Counted from the stretch's first letter, positions 44,953 through 53,832 are shown. The stretch: 64,000 bases of DNA from Paenibacillus endoradicis (GCF_024721975.1 NZ_JANQBB010000007.1:248001-312000), one strand, 5' to 3'. Made by a program: numbers and translations. Notes: generated from the sequence alone by a model not told the origin.

Positions 44953-44976
44953 AAACTCACCTCCGATTGTAAATTA

Positions 44977-45317
44977 TGAAAAAACATGAACTGAGAACGG
45001 TAATGTTGGAATTCATCCGTATTACAAGCGCTATGTAAAAATTCAGTCTAATTTTAGACGAATTTAAATTATACACTTACTAAATATTGTAAATAATTAT
45101 ACCTCATTTGTCTTTATACAAGATAGTGCATATTTACCAAAAACTACGATAATTAATAGTCGAGAATGTCACAACTTAATAAATGTATTCGTTCGACTTA
45201 AGTAAGCCTATATAACTAGTAAGTTAATTCGTTGTTTTCGTATAATAAGTATGATAAACTACAACACAAAATAGATACCTAAGAGTAAACTCGATAGATA
45301 TCGTAACGGGGTGAACA
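44977..45317. other. Intergenic region between AraC operon and methyltransferase
   Basis: About 340 bases, AT-rich, divergent genes on both sides. TTGTCT (45108-45113), a 17-base spacer and TATTTA (45131-45136) form a possible promoter for the methyltransferase. No repeats, hairpins or ORFs of note were seen. Confidence 0.4.
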
Positions 45318-46271
45318 ATGAAAGAAAAATCAGCTAGAAATAAGACGATTGATATTTCAGTTGAAGAAGGTTCACAGTATTATGAAAGATGTATCCAAGT
45401 AAAATCGGAAGTTATAATTGATGATATTATAGATAAAAGTATTCACGGTAATTCATTAGAAGTTCTACCTTTATTACCACATCAATTTGTGGATTTGTTA
45501 ATCGTAGATCCACCCTATAATCTTGAGAAAAACTATCATGGTGCAAAATTTACGAAGCAGAGCGAAGAAAACTACCGTACATATACGGTCGAATGGGTTG
45601 ATAAAGTATTGCCCTTACTTAAGCCAACTGCAAGTATTTATGTTTGTTGCGACTGGAAATCTAGCTTAATTATTGGTAGTGTACTTATGGAGAAATTAAA
45701 TGTAATGAACCGTATTACATGGCAGCGCGAGAAAGGTCGTGGTGCCAGTAGTAACTGGAAAAATGGAATGGAAGATGTATGGTTTGCAACGGTGTCCAAG
45801 GATTACACTTTCAACTTAGAAGCAGTGAAAATACGTAAAAAAGTAATTGCTCCTTATCGAGTAGATGGTAAGCCGAAAGATTGGGAAGAGACGAAAGAGG
45901 GTAACTTCCGTAATACTTCACCATCAAATTTCTGGGACGATATTTCAATTCCTTATTGGTCGATGGCAGAAAATACAGCACACCCTACACAAAAACCAGA
46001 GAAATTATTAGCGAAGCTTATATTAGCCAGCTCGAATAAGGATGATATTGTACTTGATCCATTTATGGGTTCAGGTACTACATCCGTTACTGCTAAAAAG
46101 TTAGGTCGTCATTATGTTGGTATTGAGCAGAATGATGTCTATTGTACTTGGGCAGAGAAACGTTTGGAAATGGCAGAAGAAGATGAATCCATCCAGGGGT
46201 ATGTGGATGGTGTGTTTTGGGAGCGTAATACGTTTGCCACTCAGAAAGGAAATTCAAAAAGCGGACTTTGA
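45318..46271 (+). CDS. Site-specific DNA methyltransferase, beta-class, apparently solitary
   Basis: 317 aa, GGGGTGAACA upstream. Catalytic motif IV LIVDPPYNL (about 67-75) comes before the cofactor-binding motif I VLDPFMGSGTTS (about 245-256), the order of beta-class N6-adenine/N4-cytosine enzymes such as CcrM/HinfI; DPPY favours adenine. A specificity region lies between them. No restriction gene is adjacent, so it may be an orphan epigenetic enzyme. The last codons (NSKSGL) and the stop codon are formed by the left end of a palindromic repeat, so the original C-terminus may have been replaced. Confidence 0.88.
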   Translation: MKEKSARNKTIDISVEEGSQYYERCIQVKSEVIIDDIIDKSIHGNSLEVLPLLPHQFVDLLIVDPPYNLEKNYHGAKFTKQSEENYRTYTVEWVDKVLPLLKPTASIYVCCDWKSSLIIGSVLMEKLNVMNRITWQREKGRGASSNWKNGMEDVWFATVSKDYTFNLEAVKIRKKVIAPYRVDGKPKDWEETKEGNFRNTSPSNFWDDISIPYWSMAENTAHPTQKPEKLLAKLILASSNKDDIVLDPFMGSGTTSVTAKKLGRHYVGIEQNDVYCTWAEKRLEMAEEDESIQGYVDGVFWERNTFATQKGNSKSGL

Positions 46272-46419
46272 TAACGAAGAGCATGCTTTCGTAGCATAAT
46301 CGACGTCGAAGATGTCCCCCATCGAAAGCCTACGTGTGCTCACGTACACAAAACGTACGCTGTGCTACTCGTTTCCACTGTGGGGCATCTTCTCGATTCT
46401 GAAAGCCCTCTTTTTGAAC
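46252..46419 (+). repeat. Palindromic repeat, array A copy 1
   Basis: Left end ATTCAAAAAGCGGACTTTGA, right end GAAAGCCCTCTTTTTGAAC, which are near complements. Inner arms GAAGATGTCCCCCA and TGTGGGGCATCTTC also pair, so the unit can fold into a long hairpin. The left end overlaps the methyltransferase stop. Confidence 0.85.
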
Positions 46420-46436
46420 CTTTATTGGAAGAGGAA

Positions 46437-46602
46437 GTTCAAAAAGCGGACTTTGATAACTATGATAGGCTTCGTAGCATAATCGACGTCGAAGATGTCC
46501 CCCATCGAAAGCCTGCGTGTGCTCACGTACACAAAACGTACGCTGTGCTACTCGTTTCCGCTGTGGGGCATCTTCTCGATTCTGAAAGCTCTCTTTTTGA
46601 AC
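46437..46602 (+). repeat. Palindromic repeat, array A copy 2
   Basis: Starts GTTCAAAAAGCGGACTTTGA, ends CTCTCTTTTTGAAC. Separated from copy 1 by a 17-base linker (CTTTATTGGAAGAGGAA) that recurs between copies. Nearly identical to copy 1. Confidence 0.85.
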
Positions 46603-46619
46603 CTTTATTGGAAGAGGAA

Positions 46620-46769
46620 ATTCAAAAAGCGGACTTTGATAACGAAGAGCATGCTTTCGTAGCATAATCGACGTCGAAGATGTCCCCCATCGAAAGCCTG
46701 CGTGTGCTCACGTACACAAAACGTACGCTGTGGGGCATCTTCTCGATTCTGAAAGTCCTCTTTTTGAAC
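46620..46769 (+). repeat. Palindromic repeat, array A copy 3 (internal deletion)
   Basis: Same ends as copies 1 and 2 but 16-18 bases shorter: the segment between two GCTGTG words (containing CTACTCGTTTCC) is missing, as expected from recombination between short direct repeats. Confidence 0.85.
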
Positions 46770-46786
46770 CTTTATTTGAAGAGGAA

Positions 46787-46844
46787 GTTCAAAAAGAGGA
46801 CTTTGATAACGATGATAGGCTTCGTAGCATAATCGACGTCGAAT
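46787..46844 (+). repeat. Palindromic repeat, array A partial copy 4
   Basis: Only the left arm remains (GTTCAAAAAGAGGACTTTGA to CGACGTCGAATATG), then unrelated sequence. This marks the right edge of the array. Confidence 0.8.
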
Positions 46845-46870
46845 ATGAAATGTCAGAGAAGGTATCACTA

Positions 46871-46918
46871 ATAAGGCTGTTGTAGGAATAGCATTGCTAT
46901 TCCTGCAACAGCCTTATT
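46871..46918. terminator. Long hairpin terminator after array A
   Basis: AAGGCTGTTGTAGGAATAGC pairs with GCTATTCCTGCAACAGCCTT (one G-T pair) around ATT, followed by ATTTA. It probably ends the methyltransferase transcript. Confidence 0.75.
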
Positions 46919-47056
46919 TAATTCGCAAAATTTGTAAAATTAGTATAAATAATAAGTCGTAAGTGCAAAGAAAATGATCGTTGTATATGCTACGATATGT
47001 TTGTCACAATATTGATGTGAGATAAATTAACATAGTTCAGCAGGGGGGAAACTGAT

Positions 47057-49279
47057 ATGTACGGTTGGCTAGGTTATAAGGTAGGTGCTCCATTAGCGAA
47101 ATCGTGGAAACATAACAAACATCTACAAAAAGATATTGAGCGTGAATTTGATGGAATATCAGATACCCGAAAACAATTATTAATTGACTGGACGAGTGAT
47201 ACTTGGCATGCTATTGATCGACTTTCAGAGCAGTGTATTGAAAAATTGAATCCTGATGAGTTCCATCCATCAGATTTGGCAGAGGAATGGTTAGTACCGA
47301 TGCTGCAGAAAGCATATCTTAAATCCATTGATTTTACAGAGTTATTTGTACTGAATGATGCCTTTCAAGTTATTGCATCAACAGATGAAAAGCACCGAAA
47401 TAGCTCTTATGCTCGAAACAGTATATTAGAGCATGCAATTGGCTACCTTCGACATGCAAAGTGGGAAATTCCGTTATTATTTGGCCCATATGTTGATCCT
47501 ATTACATTAACCATTGGTGCACGTTCTTCTTCATTCCATGATGCGGTTACTATATTATTTATGAAACCTATTATCCATAATGGGGGACTAATTGGAATAC
47601 TATGCGGAAGAGTACCTAACGATGTCATTGGAGATCTGATTCAACGTGAAGCAGGACATGTCTATCCTGATTCTGGAGATAATTATTTATTTATGGCAAA
47701 ACCTAATTTGCTTACACATATTGAGCCTGGTATTGCTTTATCCCGTAGTCGCTTTGAAGATAAAACCTTTACCATGGGTGAAAATCTGAAGGATGGTGTA
47801 ACAACGGATTGGGGAACAGTTACCGTCAAAGAACATACGGAACTAGAATTGAAATTTATAAGTCCAGCGACGAAGGAACTCCATCCGGGAGTAGCAAATA
47901 CGATAAAAAATGGTGCTAATCTATACGTGCAGTTTCCTGCATATCCAGATTATCGTTATATCCCTGTTATCGGTAAAGGTTGTACGTTTCAATTGCCGCA
48001 TTGCCCAGATGTATGGGGCATGATGTGTGAAGGTGACTTTGAAGAAGTATATCGTGTTCGGAGTATTGGAACGAAGCGTAGACAGTTGGAAGCGATAAGT
48101 GTTGGTATTATTGCTGCGTGTTCTGTAGCCGTTGTTGGTTTGCTAGGTAATGTGATGTCTCCTTGGATAACTGGGATTACTGTAGGTGCTCTTCAACTCA
48201 TTGCAGGATGGATTGTACTGAGAGTGGTACAGAGTAGAACGGATCAACAAGAAATTAATCAAATTCGTAGAGTGAAAAAGTTTATACAGAAAAATGCGGA
48301 AGGTAAAGGTGATCTTACTAAGAGACTCGATCTTTCTCATTTCAATAGTAATGAGATTAAAGACATTGCAAAATGGTTGAATAATATGATGGACTCGTTA
48401 GAAGGTATTATGCTGAGAGTTCGTACTGCTGCATATCAAGTGTCAGATAGTCAGTTGGCAATGAATGAAACGGCAACATTAACGACGACTTCTACGAGAA
48501 AAGTAAGTCATCAAGTAACAGAAATGATCGATAGCATTCATCTACAATTAGCTGATATCGAACAAGTTCGAGAGATGGCAGATACGATGAAAGAAACATT
48601 GAAGGTTATTGAAGGTCAAGCTGCATCGCAAATTAGTGTAGCCCAATCTGAAATAGATCGTATCGGTGATAAAATGTTTGAAATATCAACTAAAGTAAAA
48701 GAAACAAATCATTCGATACATAGCTTTGTAGATACGATGCAAGATATTAAAAATGTAATTAGCGTCATTGAAGAAATTTCAGCACAGACTCAACTATTAG
48801 CACTTAACGCTTCCATTGAAGCTGCGCATGTTGGGGAACAAGGTGCTGGGTTTGCAGTCGTTGCAGGTGAGATTCGTAAGCTAGCTAATAATACGAAGAA
48901 ATCAACTGCTGAAGTACATGCCATTACAGATCGCATATATAAGGAAGCGCAGAAAGCTTATCATATAATCGACGAAGGCAATGGTGTAGTAGAAGAAGGG
49001 AATATACTTGTACAAACTGTTGCTGAAGCTTTAAGTGAAGCAAATATGCAAGATATCCGTAAGAGTGAGGTTGTTGATGGGGTAGTTGGTTTACTAGAAC
49101 AAATTGCTCAAGTAAGTAATAAAAATAGAAAAGTATCGACAAGTGTTGGGAAGCGTGTAAATACGTTAGCAGACGAAATGTTAGGGGTGCAAGATACGAG
49201 TAAGCAGGTGGATATCATTACGAACCAATTGCAACAACTTGTAGGACAATTTAAGCTTACCGAGGAACGACTGCGTTAA
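47057..49279 (+). CDS. Methyl-accepting chemotaxis protein with cytoplasmic-looking N-terminal sensor
   Basis: 740 aa. Residues 1-340 form a Cache-like sensor region (IDFTELFVLNDAFQVIASTDE, then GGLIGILCGRVPNDVIGDLI and DNYLFMAKPN) with no membrane helix or signal peptide before it. Two adjacent helices follow (about 350-390), then a HAMP-like linker and the signalling hairpin with ISAQTQLLALNASIEAAHVG and GAGFAVVAGEIRKLA (about 575-610). This order (sensor, TM hairpin, HAMP, signal) resembles Aer rather than a standard receptor. GGGGGAAAC precedes the ATG. It should feed a CheA/CheW array. Confidence 0.87.
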   Translation: MYGWLGYKVGAPLAKSWKHNKHLQKDIEREFDGISDTRKQLLIDWTSDTWHAIDRLSEQCIEKLNPDEFHPSDLAEEWLVPMLQKAYLKSIDFTELFVLNDAFQVIASTDEKHRNSSYARNSILEHAIGYLRHAKWEIPLLFGPYVDPITLTIGARSSSFHDAVTILFMKPIIHNGGLIGILCGRVPNDVIGDLIQREAGHVYPDSGDNYLFMAKPNLLTHIEPGIALSRSRFEDKTFTMGENLKDGVTTDWGTVTVKEHTELELKFISPATKELHPGVANTIKNGANLYVQFPAYPDYRYIPVIGKGCTFQLPHCPDVWGMMCEGDFEEVYRVRSIGTKRRQLEAISVGIIAACSVAVVGLLGNVMSPWITGITVGALQLIAGWIVLRVVQSRTDQQEINQIRRVKKFIQKNAEGKGDLTKRLDLSHFNSNEIKDIAKWLNNMMDSLEGIMLRVRTAAYQVSDSQLAMNETATLTTTSTRKVSHQVTEMIDSIHLQLADIEQVREMADTMKETLKVIEGQAASQISVAQSEIDRIGDKMFEISTKVKETNHSIHSFVDTMQDIKNVISVIEEISAQTQLLALNASIEAAHVGEQGAGFAVVAGEIRKLANNTKKSTAEVHAITDRIYKEAQKAYHIIDEGNGVVEEGNILVQTVAEALSEANMQDIRKSEVVDGVVGLLEQIAQVSNKNRKVSTSVGKRVNTLADEMLGVQDTSKQVDIITNQLQQLVGQFKLTEERLR

Positions 49280-49336
49280 ACAAAAAAGTAGCGTGCGCTA
49301 AAGAATATTTCTTAAGCGTACGCTACTTTTTTGTTT
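49280..49336. terminator. Bidirectional hairpin terminator
   Basis: AAAAAAGTAGCGT and ACGCTACTTTTTT are complementary and flank inner CGCT/AGCG-type pairs. It lies between the convergent chemoreceptor and ohrR genes, with A- and T-runs on both sides. Confidence 0.8.
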
Positions 49337-49341
49337 TTAAA

Positions 49342-49767
49342 CTACTGTAATTTTTCTTTAAGCATGTGAAGTTGATGTAGAAGTTGCTCATATTGTTGTT
49401 GATCAATATGACAACTAGACACTTTACTTATTACGGCATCAGAAATTTGTTGCTGTTGTTCATATGCTTTTCGTTCAAGATGAATATGAACACGCCGTTC
49501 ATCTTGTGTGCTACGTTCTTTGCGCAGCCATTGTTGAGTTTCCATTCGATTAAGCATCGGAGTTAATGTACCAGTACCAATACCAAGAACATCGCCAAGT
49601 TGTTTAACAGTAACTCCGTCCGATTCCCACAACGCAAGTAATACAAGATATTGCGGATAAGTAAGCTGGAATGGTTGGAGAGCACTACTATATAGCTTAG
49701 TCATCTGACTGGAAACTTCATATATGGCAAAGCAAAGTTGCTTATTAAGTGCTAAAAATGAATTCAT
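49342..49767 (-). CDS. ohrR: OhrR-type MarR-family peroxide-sensing repressor
   Basis: 141 aa. The N-terminal NKQLCFAIYEVSSQMTKLY carries the reactive Cys (residue 11) in the same context as OhrR of Bacillus. Residues LTYPQYLVLLALWE, VKQLGDVLGIGTGTLTPMLNRM (HTH) and STQDERRVHIHL (wing) complete the family pattern. Only one Cys is at the N-terminus, with a second in VSSCHIDQQ (about 119), so a one- or two-Cys mechanism is open. It lies 19 bases downstream of a thiol peroxidase gene, where ohrA is usual. Confidence 0.88.
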   Translation of the reverse strand: MNSFLALNKQLCFAIYEVSSQMTKLYSSALQPFQLTYPQYLVLLALWESDGVTVKQLGDVLGIGTGTLTPMLNRMETQQWLRKERSTQDERRVHIHLERKAYEQQQQISDAVISKVSSCHIDQQQYEQLLHQLHMLKEKLQ

Positions 49768-49786
49768 TGCCTCTCAAAAGTCGCTC

Positions 49787-50266
49787 TTATTTCAATAGTG
49801 CGACGATATCTCCTTCTAATTTGCTAGGATCAGTTGTAGCAGCGTAGCGTTTTACGACTTTACCTTGTGCATCAATAAGGAATTTCGCAAAATTCCATTC
49901 GATTTTTCTCATTAATAATCCACGTTTTTCTTCTTTTAAATATTTGAATAATGGGTCCGCATCATCACCATTAACTTTGATCTTCGCAAACATCGGGAAG
50001 CTTACGCCATAATTAAGTTGGCAAAATTCTGTTGTTTCTTCGATATTATCAAATTCCTGATTGTTGAATTGATCACATGGGAAACCAAGAACGACAAATC
50101 CTTTTTCATGATGGTTTGTATATAGCTCCTGCAAGCCTTGGAACTGCGGTGTTAAACCACATTTGCTTGCAGTATTAACGATAAGTACAACTTTTCCTTC
50201 ATAATCTTTCAAAGAAATAGTGTCGCCGTTTGGTTTTTTTACATTGAAATCATAAATAGTTGTCAT
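49787..50266 (-). CDS. Glutathione peroxidase-like thiol peroxidase
   Basis: 159 aa, AAGGAGGATTACA before the ATG. The peroxidatic Cys is in NTASKCGLTPQF (about 36), with Gln in LGFPCDQFNNQE (about 70-81, holding a second Cys) and Trp/Asn in WNFAKFLID (about 125), the catalytic tetrad of the family. Bacterial members normally use thioredoxin or bacillithiol systems. It is the first gene of a two-gene operon with ohrR, so peroxide or organic hydroperoxide should induce it. Confidence 0.9.
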   Translation of the reverse strand: MTTIYDFNVKKPNGDTISLKDYEGKVVLIVNTASKCGLTPQFQGLQELYTNHHEKGFVVLGFPCDQFNNQEFDNIEETTEFCQLNYGVSFPMFAKIKVNGDDADPLFKYLKEEKRGLLMRKIEWNFAKFLIDAQGKVVKRYAATTDPSKLEGDIVALLK

Positions 50267-50286
50267 TGTAATCCTCCTTGGTAATC

Positions 50287-50380
50287 GACATCAATTTATT
50301 GTAATGAAATTGATGTCATATTGATCGCTTGCGATTCAATCGTGTACGATTAATATACCATACAAAAGATGATCGTTCAA
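50287..50380 (-). promoter_or_regulatory. Promoter and two inverted repeats of the gpx-ohrR operon
   Basis: On the minus strand TTGAAC (50380-50375), a 17-base spacer and TATATT (50357-50352) form a clear SigA promoter. AATCGT-GT-ACGATT (50338-50351) lies at the expected transcription start. A perfect 11-bp inverted repeat GACATCAATTT/AAATTGATGTC (50287-50317) lies 20 bases before the gene. Either could be the OhrR operator. Confidence 0.65.
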
Positions 50381-50544
50381 TAGTAGTCTTGCCGTATTAT
50401 TGAAAACTTATCTATATTAAGTTTCGGCATTAACAATATTAGGATATTAAAGAAAATGATGAGTATCCTCTAGTGTGGATGATATTTCCACAATGCTACA
50501 CTTAGCTTGCAATAAACATTACCAATTAGGAAGAGGGTTAAGTA

Positions 50545-51645
50545 ATGAAGAAAAATTTTAAGGCGGTCACATTATTTCTTGTAGTTATGATGCTTACATC
50601 GATTCTTGCAGCATGTGGTAATAGCAAAAAGATTGAAATCGGTATTGTATTGCCGACAAAAGATGAAGAAAGATGGATACAAGATGAAGAGCGCTTTAAG
50701 GCAGCACTGAAAGATTCGAAGTACAATACGGAGATCTTATTTAGCCAAGGTTCATCTGCTAAAGAGAAAGAAAATGTAGAAGCACTAATCGCAAAAGGAA
50801 TTGAAGTACTAATTATTTGTCCTTTTGATGGTGATGGAGCGGCAAGTGCAGTGAAAGCAGCTAAGGAAGCAGATATTACAGTTATTTCATACGATCGTCT
50901 AATTACAAACACAAAAAATGTTGATTACTATGTAACATTTGATAGCGTCAGCGTAGGTAAAGCGCAAGCACAATATCTAGTAGACAAAACAACTGGTAAC
51001 GGTCAACCGTTATACCTATACGCAGGTGCTGCTACTGACAATAACGCATTCTTATTCTTCCAAGGTGCATGGGAAGTGCTACAACCTAAAATTGCGGATG
51101 GAACATTCAAGATTGCTAACTCAAGCGAAGCAATTGCACTTCAAGACGTTGCTACACTTGATCGCGAACAGATGAGTAAAATTATTGGTCAAGTAACGAC
51201 GAACTGGGAACCAGCCGAAGCAAAAAATAAAGCACAAACTCATCTAACAGCTGCAGCAGCTGATGCAAAAGGTGATGTAGCTATTCTTGGTCCGAACGAC
51301 GGTACTTCTCGTGCTATCGCAGATGTATTTGGAGCTGATGGAGACATAACTAGTTATGTGATTTCTGGTCAAGATGCTGAAAAAGCAACAATTCAATACA
51401 TTATTGATGGCAAACAATCGATGACTGTATTGAAAGATGTACGTGTCCTTGTAAAAGATGCTATGGACATGGCTATTGGCATTCTTGACGGTACAACACC
51501 AGCTACAACTGGTACTTACCCCAACGGTGAAATTGATGTAAAAGCAAAACAAACAGATGTTGTTACAGTAGATAAAGATAATGTAAAAAAAGCTATAGTT
51601 GATTCAGGATACTATGAAGCCAAAGAGTTTACTAACCTAAAATAA
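50545..51645 (+). CDS. chvE: ChvE-type sugar-binding lipoprotein
   Basis: 366 aa, GGAAGAGGG upstream. Lipobox LAAC (Cys about 24). The mature protein follows ChvE/XylF: IGIVLPTKDEERWIQD, NVEALIAKGIEVLIICPFDG, ISYDRLITNTKNVDYYVTFD, and the late SGQDAEKATIQYIIDGKQ. ChvE-type proteins bind several monosaccharides such as galactose, arabinose and xylose. The importer is completed by the ATPase at 51743 and the permease at 54022. The external Asp and Arg of the YDRL segment are likely sugar contacts by family analogy. Confidence 0.9.
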   Translation: MKKNFKAVTLFLVVMMLTSILAACGNSKKIEIGIVLPTKDEERWIQDEERFKAALKDSKYNTEILFSQGSSAKEKENVEALIAKGIEVLIICPFDGDGAASAVKAAKEADITVISYDRLITNTKNVDYYVTFDSVSVGKAQAQYLVDKTTGNGQPLYLYAGAATDNNAFLFFQGAWEVLQPKIADGTFKIANSSEAIALQDVATLDREQMSKIIGQVTTNWEPAEAKNKAQTHLTAAAADAKGDVAILGPNDGTSRAIADVFGADGDITSYVISGQDAEKATIQYIIDGKQSMTVLKDVRVLVKDAMDMAIGILDGTTPATTGTYPNGEIDVKAKQTDVVTVDKDNVKKAIVDSGYYEAKEFTNLK

Positions 51646-51667
51646 CGTGAACGACATATAGCTTCAT

Positions 51668-51701
51668 AGGAATAGTGATAGAGAAGTCTATCACTATTCC
51701 T
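51668..51701 (+). other. Perfect 15-bp hairpin between chvE and mmsA
   Basis: AGGAATAGTGATAGA pairs with TCTATCACTATTCCT around GAAG. No T-run follows. In binding-protein operons such hairpins often stabilise the upstream mRNA or partly stop transcription, keeping the binding protein in excess. Confidence 0.65.
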
Positions 51702-51742
51702 CTATTCTAGCGTGAAGTAACATTAAGGAGTGCTGGATAGTT

Positions 51743-53263
51743 ATGAGTAAATATATATTAGAGATGAACAATATTTCCAAACATTTTACTGGTGTTAAAG
51801 CTTTAAGTAATGTGAATTTTAAAGTTGAAGAAGGAGAAATACATTGCTTAATAGGTGAGAATGGAGCAGGTAAATCTACACTTATGAAAGTACTTAGTGG
51901 GGTATACCCATATGGATCCTACTCTGGAGATATTGTATATAAAGGACAAGTACAACAATTTCAGAAAATTACGGATAGTGTAAAGATCGGAATTTCAATT
52001 ATTTATCAAGAACTAGCGCTTTTCCCTGATCTGACGGTATATGAAAATATATATGCAGGTAATGAAGTAACGGGAAGGTTCGGAGTAGATTGGAATAAAA
52101 CGATTGTGCAAGCTAATCAAATGCTTAACATGGTGAAATTAACCGTTAATCCTGCGATGCTTGTGAAAGACCTGGGCGTTGGGAAACAACAACTAGTAGA
52201 AATTGCTAAGACACTAAGTAAAGAAGTGAAACTTCTTATTCTAGATGAACCTACGGCCGCACTTAATGAAGATGATAGTGAAAACTTATTGCAACTATTG
52301 AAGGAACTGAAAGCACAGGGGATTAGTTGTATTATGATTTCTCATAAATTAAAGGAAGTTATCTCGATAGCTGATAAAGCGACAATACTTCGAGACGGAC
52401 AAACGATTTGCACATTAGATGCGAAAAAGAATGAAATTTCTGAAGATGTCATCATTAAAAATATGGTTGGACGAGAGATCGATGATATTTTTCCTAAGCG
52501 CGAACATAAAAACATTGGTGAAACAGTATTAGAAGTAAGAAATTGGTCAGCATACGATGTTACATTAGGGCGAAACGTTGTAAAAGATGCAAACATTCAT
52601 GTGCGTAAAGGTGAGATTGTAGGCATTGCAGGATTAATGGGTTCTGGTCGTACAGAATTAGCACAAAGTATTTTTGGAAATCCAAAGTCTTATAAGCTAC
52701 AGGGTGAATTAAAGCTGAACGATAAAACTATCCAATTCAAGCATCCACAAGATGCTATTAAAGCTGGTATCGCATATGTAACGGAAGATCGAAAAGGAAA
52801 TGGATTATTTCTTCTACAAGATATTAAGCAAAATATTTCAGCAGCTAATCTAGTAAGTATTTCTGCTCGAGGTGTTATTAATATGAATGAAGAAGTGAAA
52901 ATTTCGGAACAGTACAAACAGTCACTTAATATTAAAGCTCCATCAGTAGAACAGTTAGTAGGTAATCTAAGTGGTGGCAATCAACAAAAAGTTAGTTTAG
53001 GTAAATGGCTCTATGTTAAACCTAACGTTCTAATTCTAGATGAACCTACACGCGGGATAGATGTGGGAGCTAAGTTTGAAATATATACGATTATGAATCA
53101 ATTAATACAAGAAGGTATGAGTATTATTATGATTTCTTCAGAATTGAACGAAGTGTTAGGAATGAGTGATCGCATCTATGTTATGGCTGAAGGGAAAATA
53201 AATGGTGAATTATCAATTGAAGATGCTAGCCAGGAAAAGGTTATGGAGTTAGCTACGCAGTAA
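51743..53263 (+). CDS. mmsA: Sugar ABC importer ATPase, two ABC domains (MmsA/XylG-like)
   Basis: 506 aa. Domain 1 (about 1-240): Walker A GENGAGKST, Walker B LLILDEPTAALNE, with the signature region LGVGKQQLVEIAK degenerate, as is common in this class. Domain 2 (about 255-500): the P-loop is degenerate (IAGLMGSGRTELAQSI), while LSGGNQQKVSLGKWL and VLILDEPTRGIDVGAKFEIY are complete. This pattern is typical of XylG/RbsA-class carbohydrate ATPases. The permease gene is not adjacent: 758 bases of repeat DNA intervene. Confidence 0.92.
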   Translation: MSKYILEMNNISKHFTGVKALSNVNFKVEEGEIHCLIGENGAGKSTLMKVLSGVYPYGSYSGDIVYKGQVQQFQKITDSVKIGISIIYQELALFPDLTVYENIYAGNEVTGRFGVDWNKTIVQANQMLNMVKLTVNPAMLVKDLGVGKQQLVEIAKTLSKEVKLLILDEPTAALNEDDSENLLQLLKELKAQGISCIMISHKLKEVISIADKATILRDGQTICTLDAKKNEISEDVIIKNMVGREIDDIFPKREHKNIGETVLEVRNWSAYDVTLGRNVVKDANIHVRKGEIVGIAGLMGSGRTELAQSIFGNPKSYKLQGELKLNDKTIQFKHPQDAIKAGIAYVTEDRKGNGLFLLQDIKQNISAANLVSISARGVINMNEEVKISEQYKQSLNIKAPSVEQLVGNLSGGNQQKVSLGKWLYVKPNVLILDEPTRGIDVGAKFEIYTIMNQLIQEGMSIIMISSELNEVLGMSDRIYVMAEGKINGELSIEDASQEKVMELATQ

Positions 53264-53268
53264 TAAAT

Positions 53269-53456
53269 GGATATTCAAATCATCCACTGGTAATCACGAT
53301 GATTGAATTTGTAGTCTATTCGGCGGCGAAGCTGCCATTCATCGGAAGCCTGTGGTGCTGATGTACCAATAACGTACACTCCGCTCCTCGTTTTCTTGCT
53401 TCATGGTATCTTCTTGGTGCTGACAAGTGAACGATTTGAACTTTGATTAGAAGTAT
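53269..53456 (+). repeat. Array B 188-bp tandem repeat, copy 1
   Basis: Starts GGATATTCAAATCATCCACT. Shares its core with the solitary 12116 repeat (GCCATTCATCGG, CGTACACTCCGCTCCTCGTT, then CTTCATGG.ATCTTCTTGG). Pairing arms GAAGCTGCCAT and ATGG.ATCTTC are kept. Begins directly after the mmsA stop. Confidence 0.85.
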
Positions 53457-53644
53457 GGATGTTCAAAACATCCACTGGTGATCACGATGATTGAATTTGT
53501 AGTCTATTCGGCGGCGAAGCTGCCATTCATCGGAAGCCTGTGGTGCTGATGTACCAATAACGTACACTCCGCTCCTCGTTTTCTTGCTTCATGGCATCTT
53601 CTTAGTGCTGACAAGTGAACGATTTGAACTTTGATTAGAAGTAT
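53457..53644 (+). repeat. Array B 188-bp tandem repeat, copy 2
   Basis: Identical length and nearly identical sequence to copy 1, with GGATGTTCAAAACATCC at its left end, itself a small perfect palindrome. Confidence 0.85.
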
Positions 53645-53832
53645 GGATATTCAAATCATCCACTGGTGATCACGATGATTGAATTTGTAGTCTATTCGGC
53701 GGCGAAGCTGCCATTCATCGGAAGCCTGTGGTGCTCATGTACCAATAACGTACACTCCGCTCCTCGTTTCCTAGCTTCATGGCATCTTCTTGGTGCTGAC
53801 AAGTGAACGATTTGAACTTTGATTAGAAGTAT
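53645..53832 (+). repeat. Array B 188-bp tandem repeat, copy 3
   Basis: Again exactly 188 bases. It differs from the others by a few bases (GTGCTCATGTACC, TTTCCTAGCTTC), which move it closer to the 12116 copy. Confidence 0.85.

Noticed and set aside
46252..46844. Insertion sequence or complete mobile element
   Set aside because: No transposase gene and no clear target-site duplication; the units are too short. A non-autonomous element is possible but not shown.
46330..46868. Open frames of 87-111 codons on both strands within array A
   Set aside because: They repeat with the palindromic units, are equally open on both strands, lack ribosome sites and look like no protein; they are by-products of the repeats.
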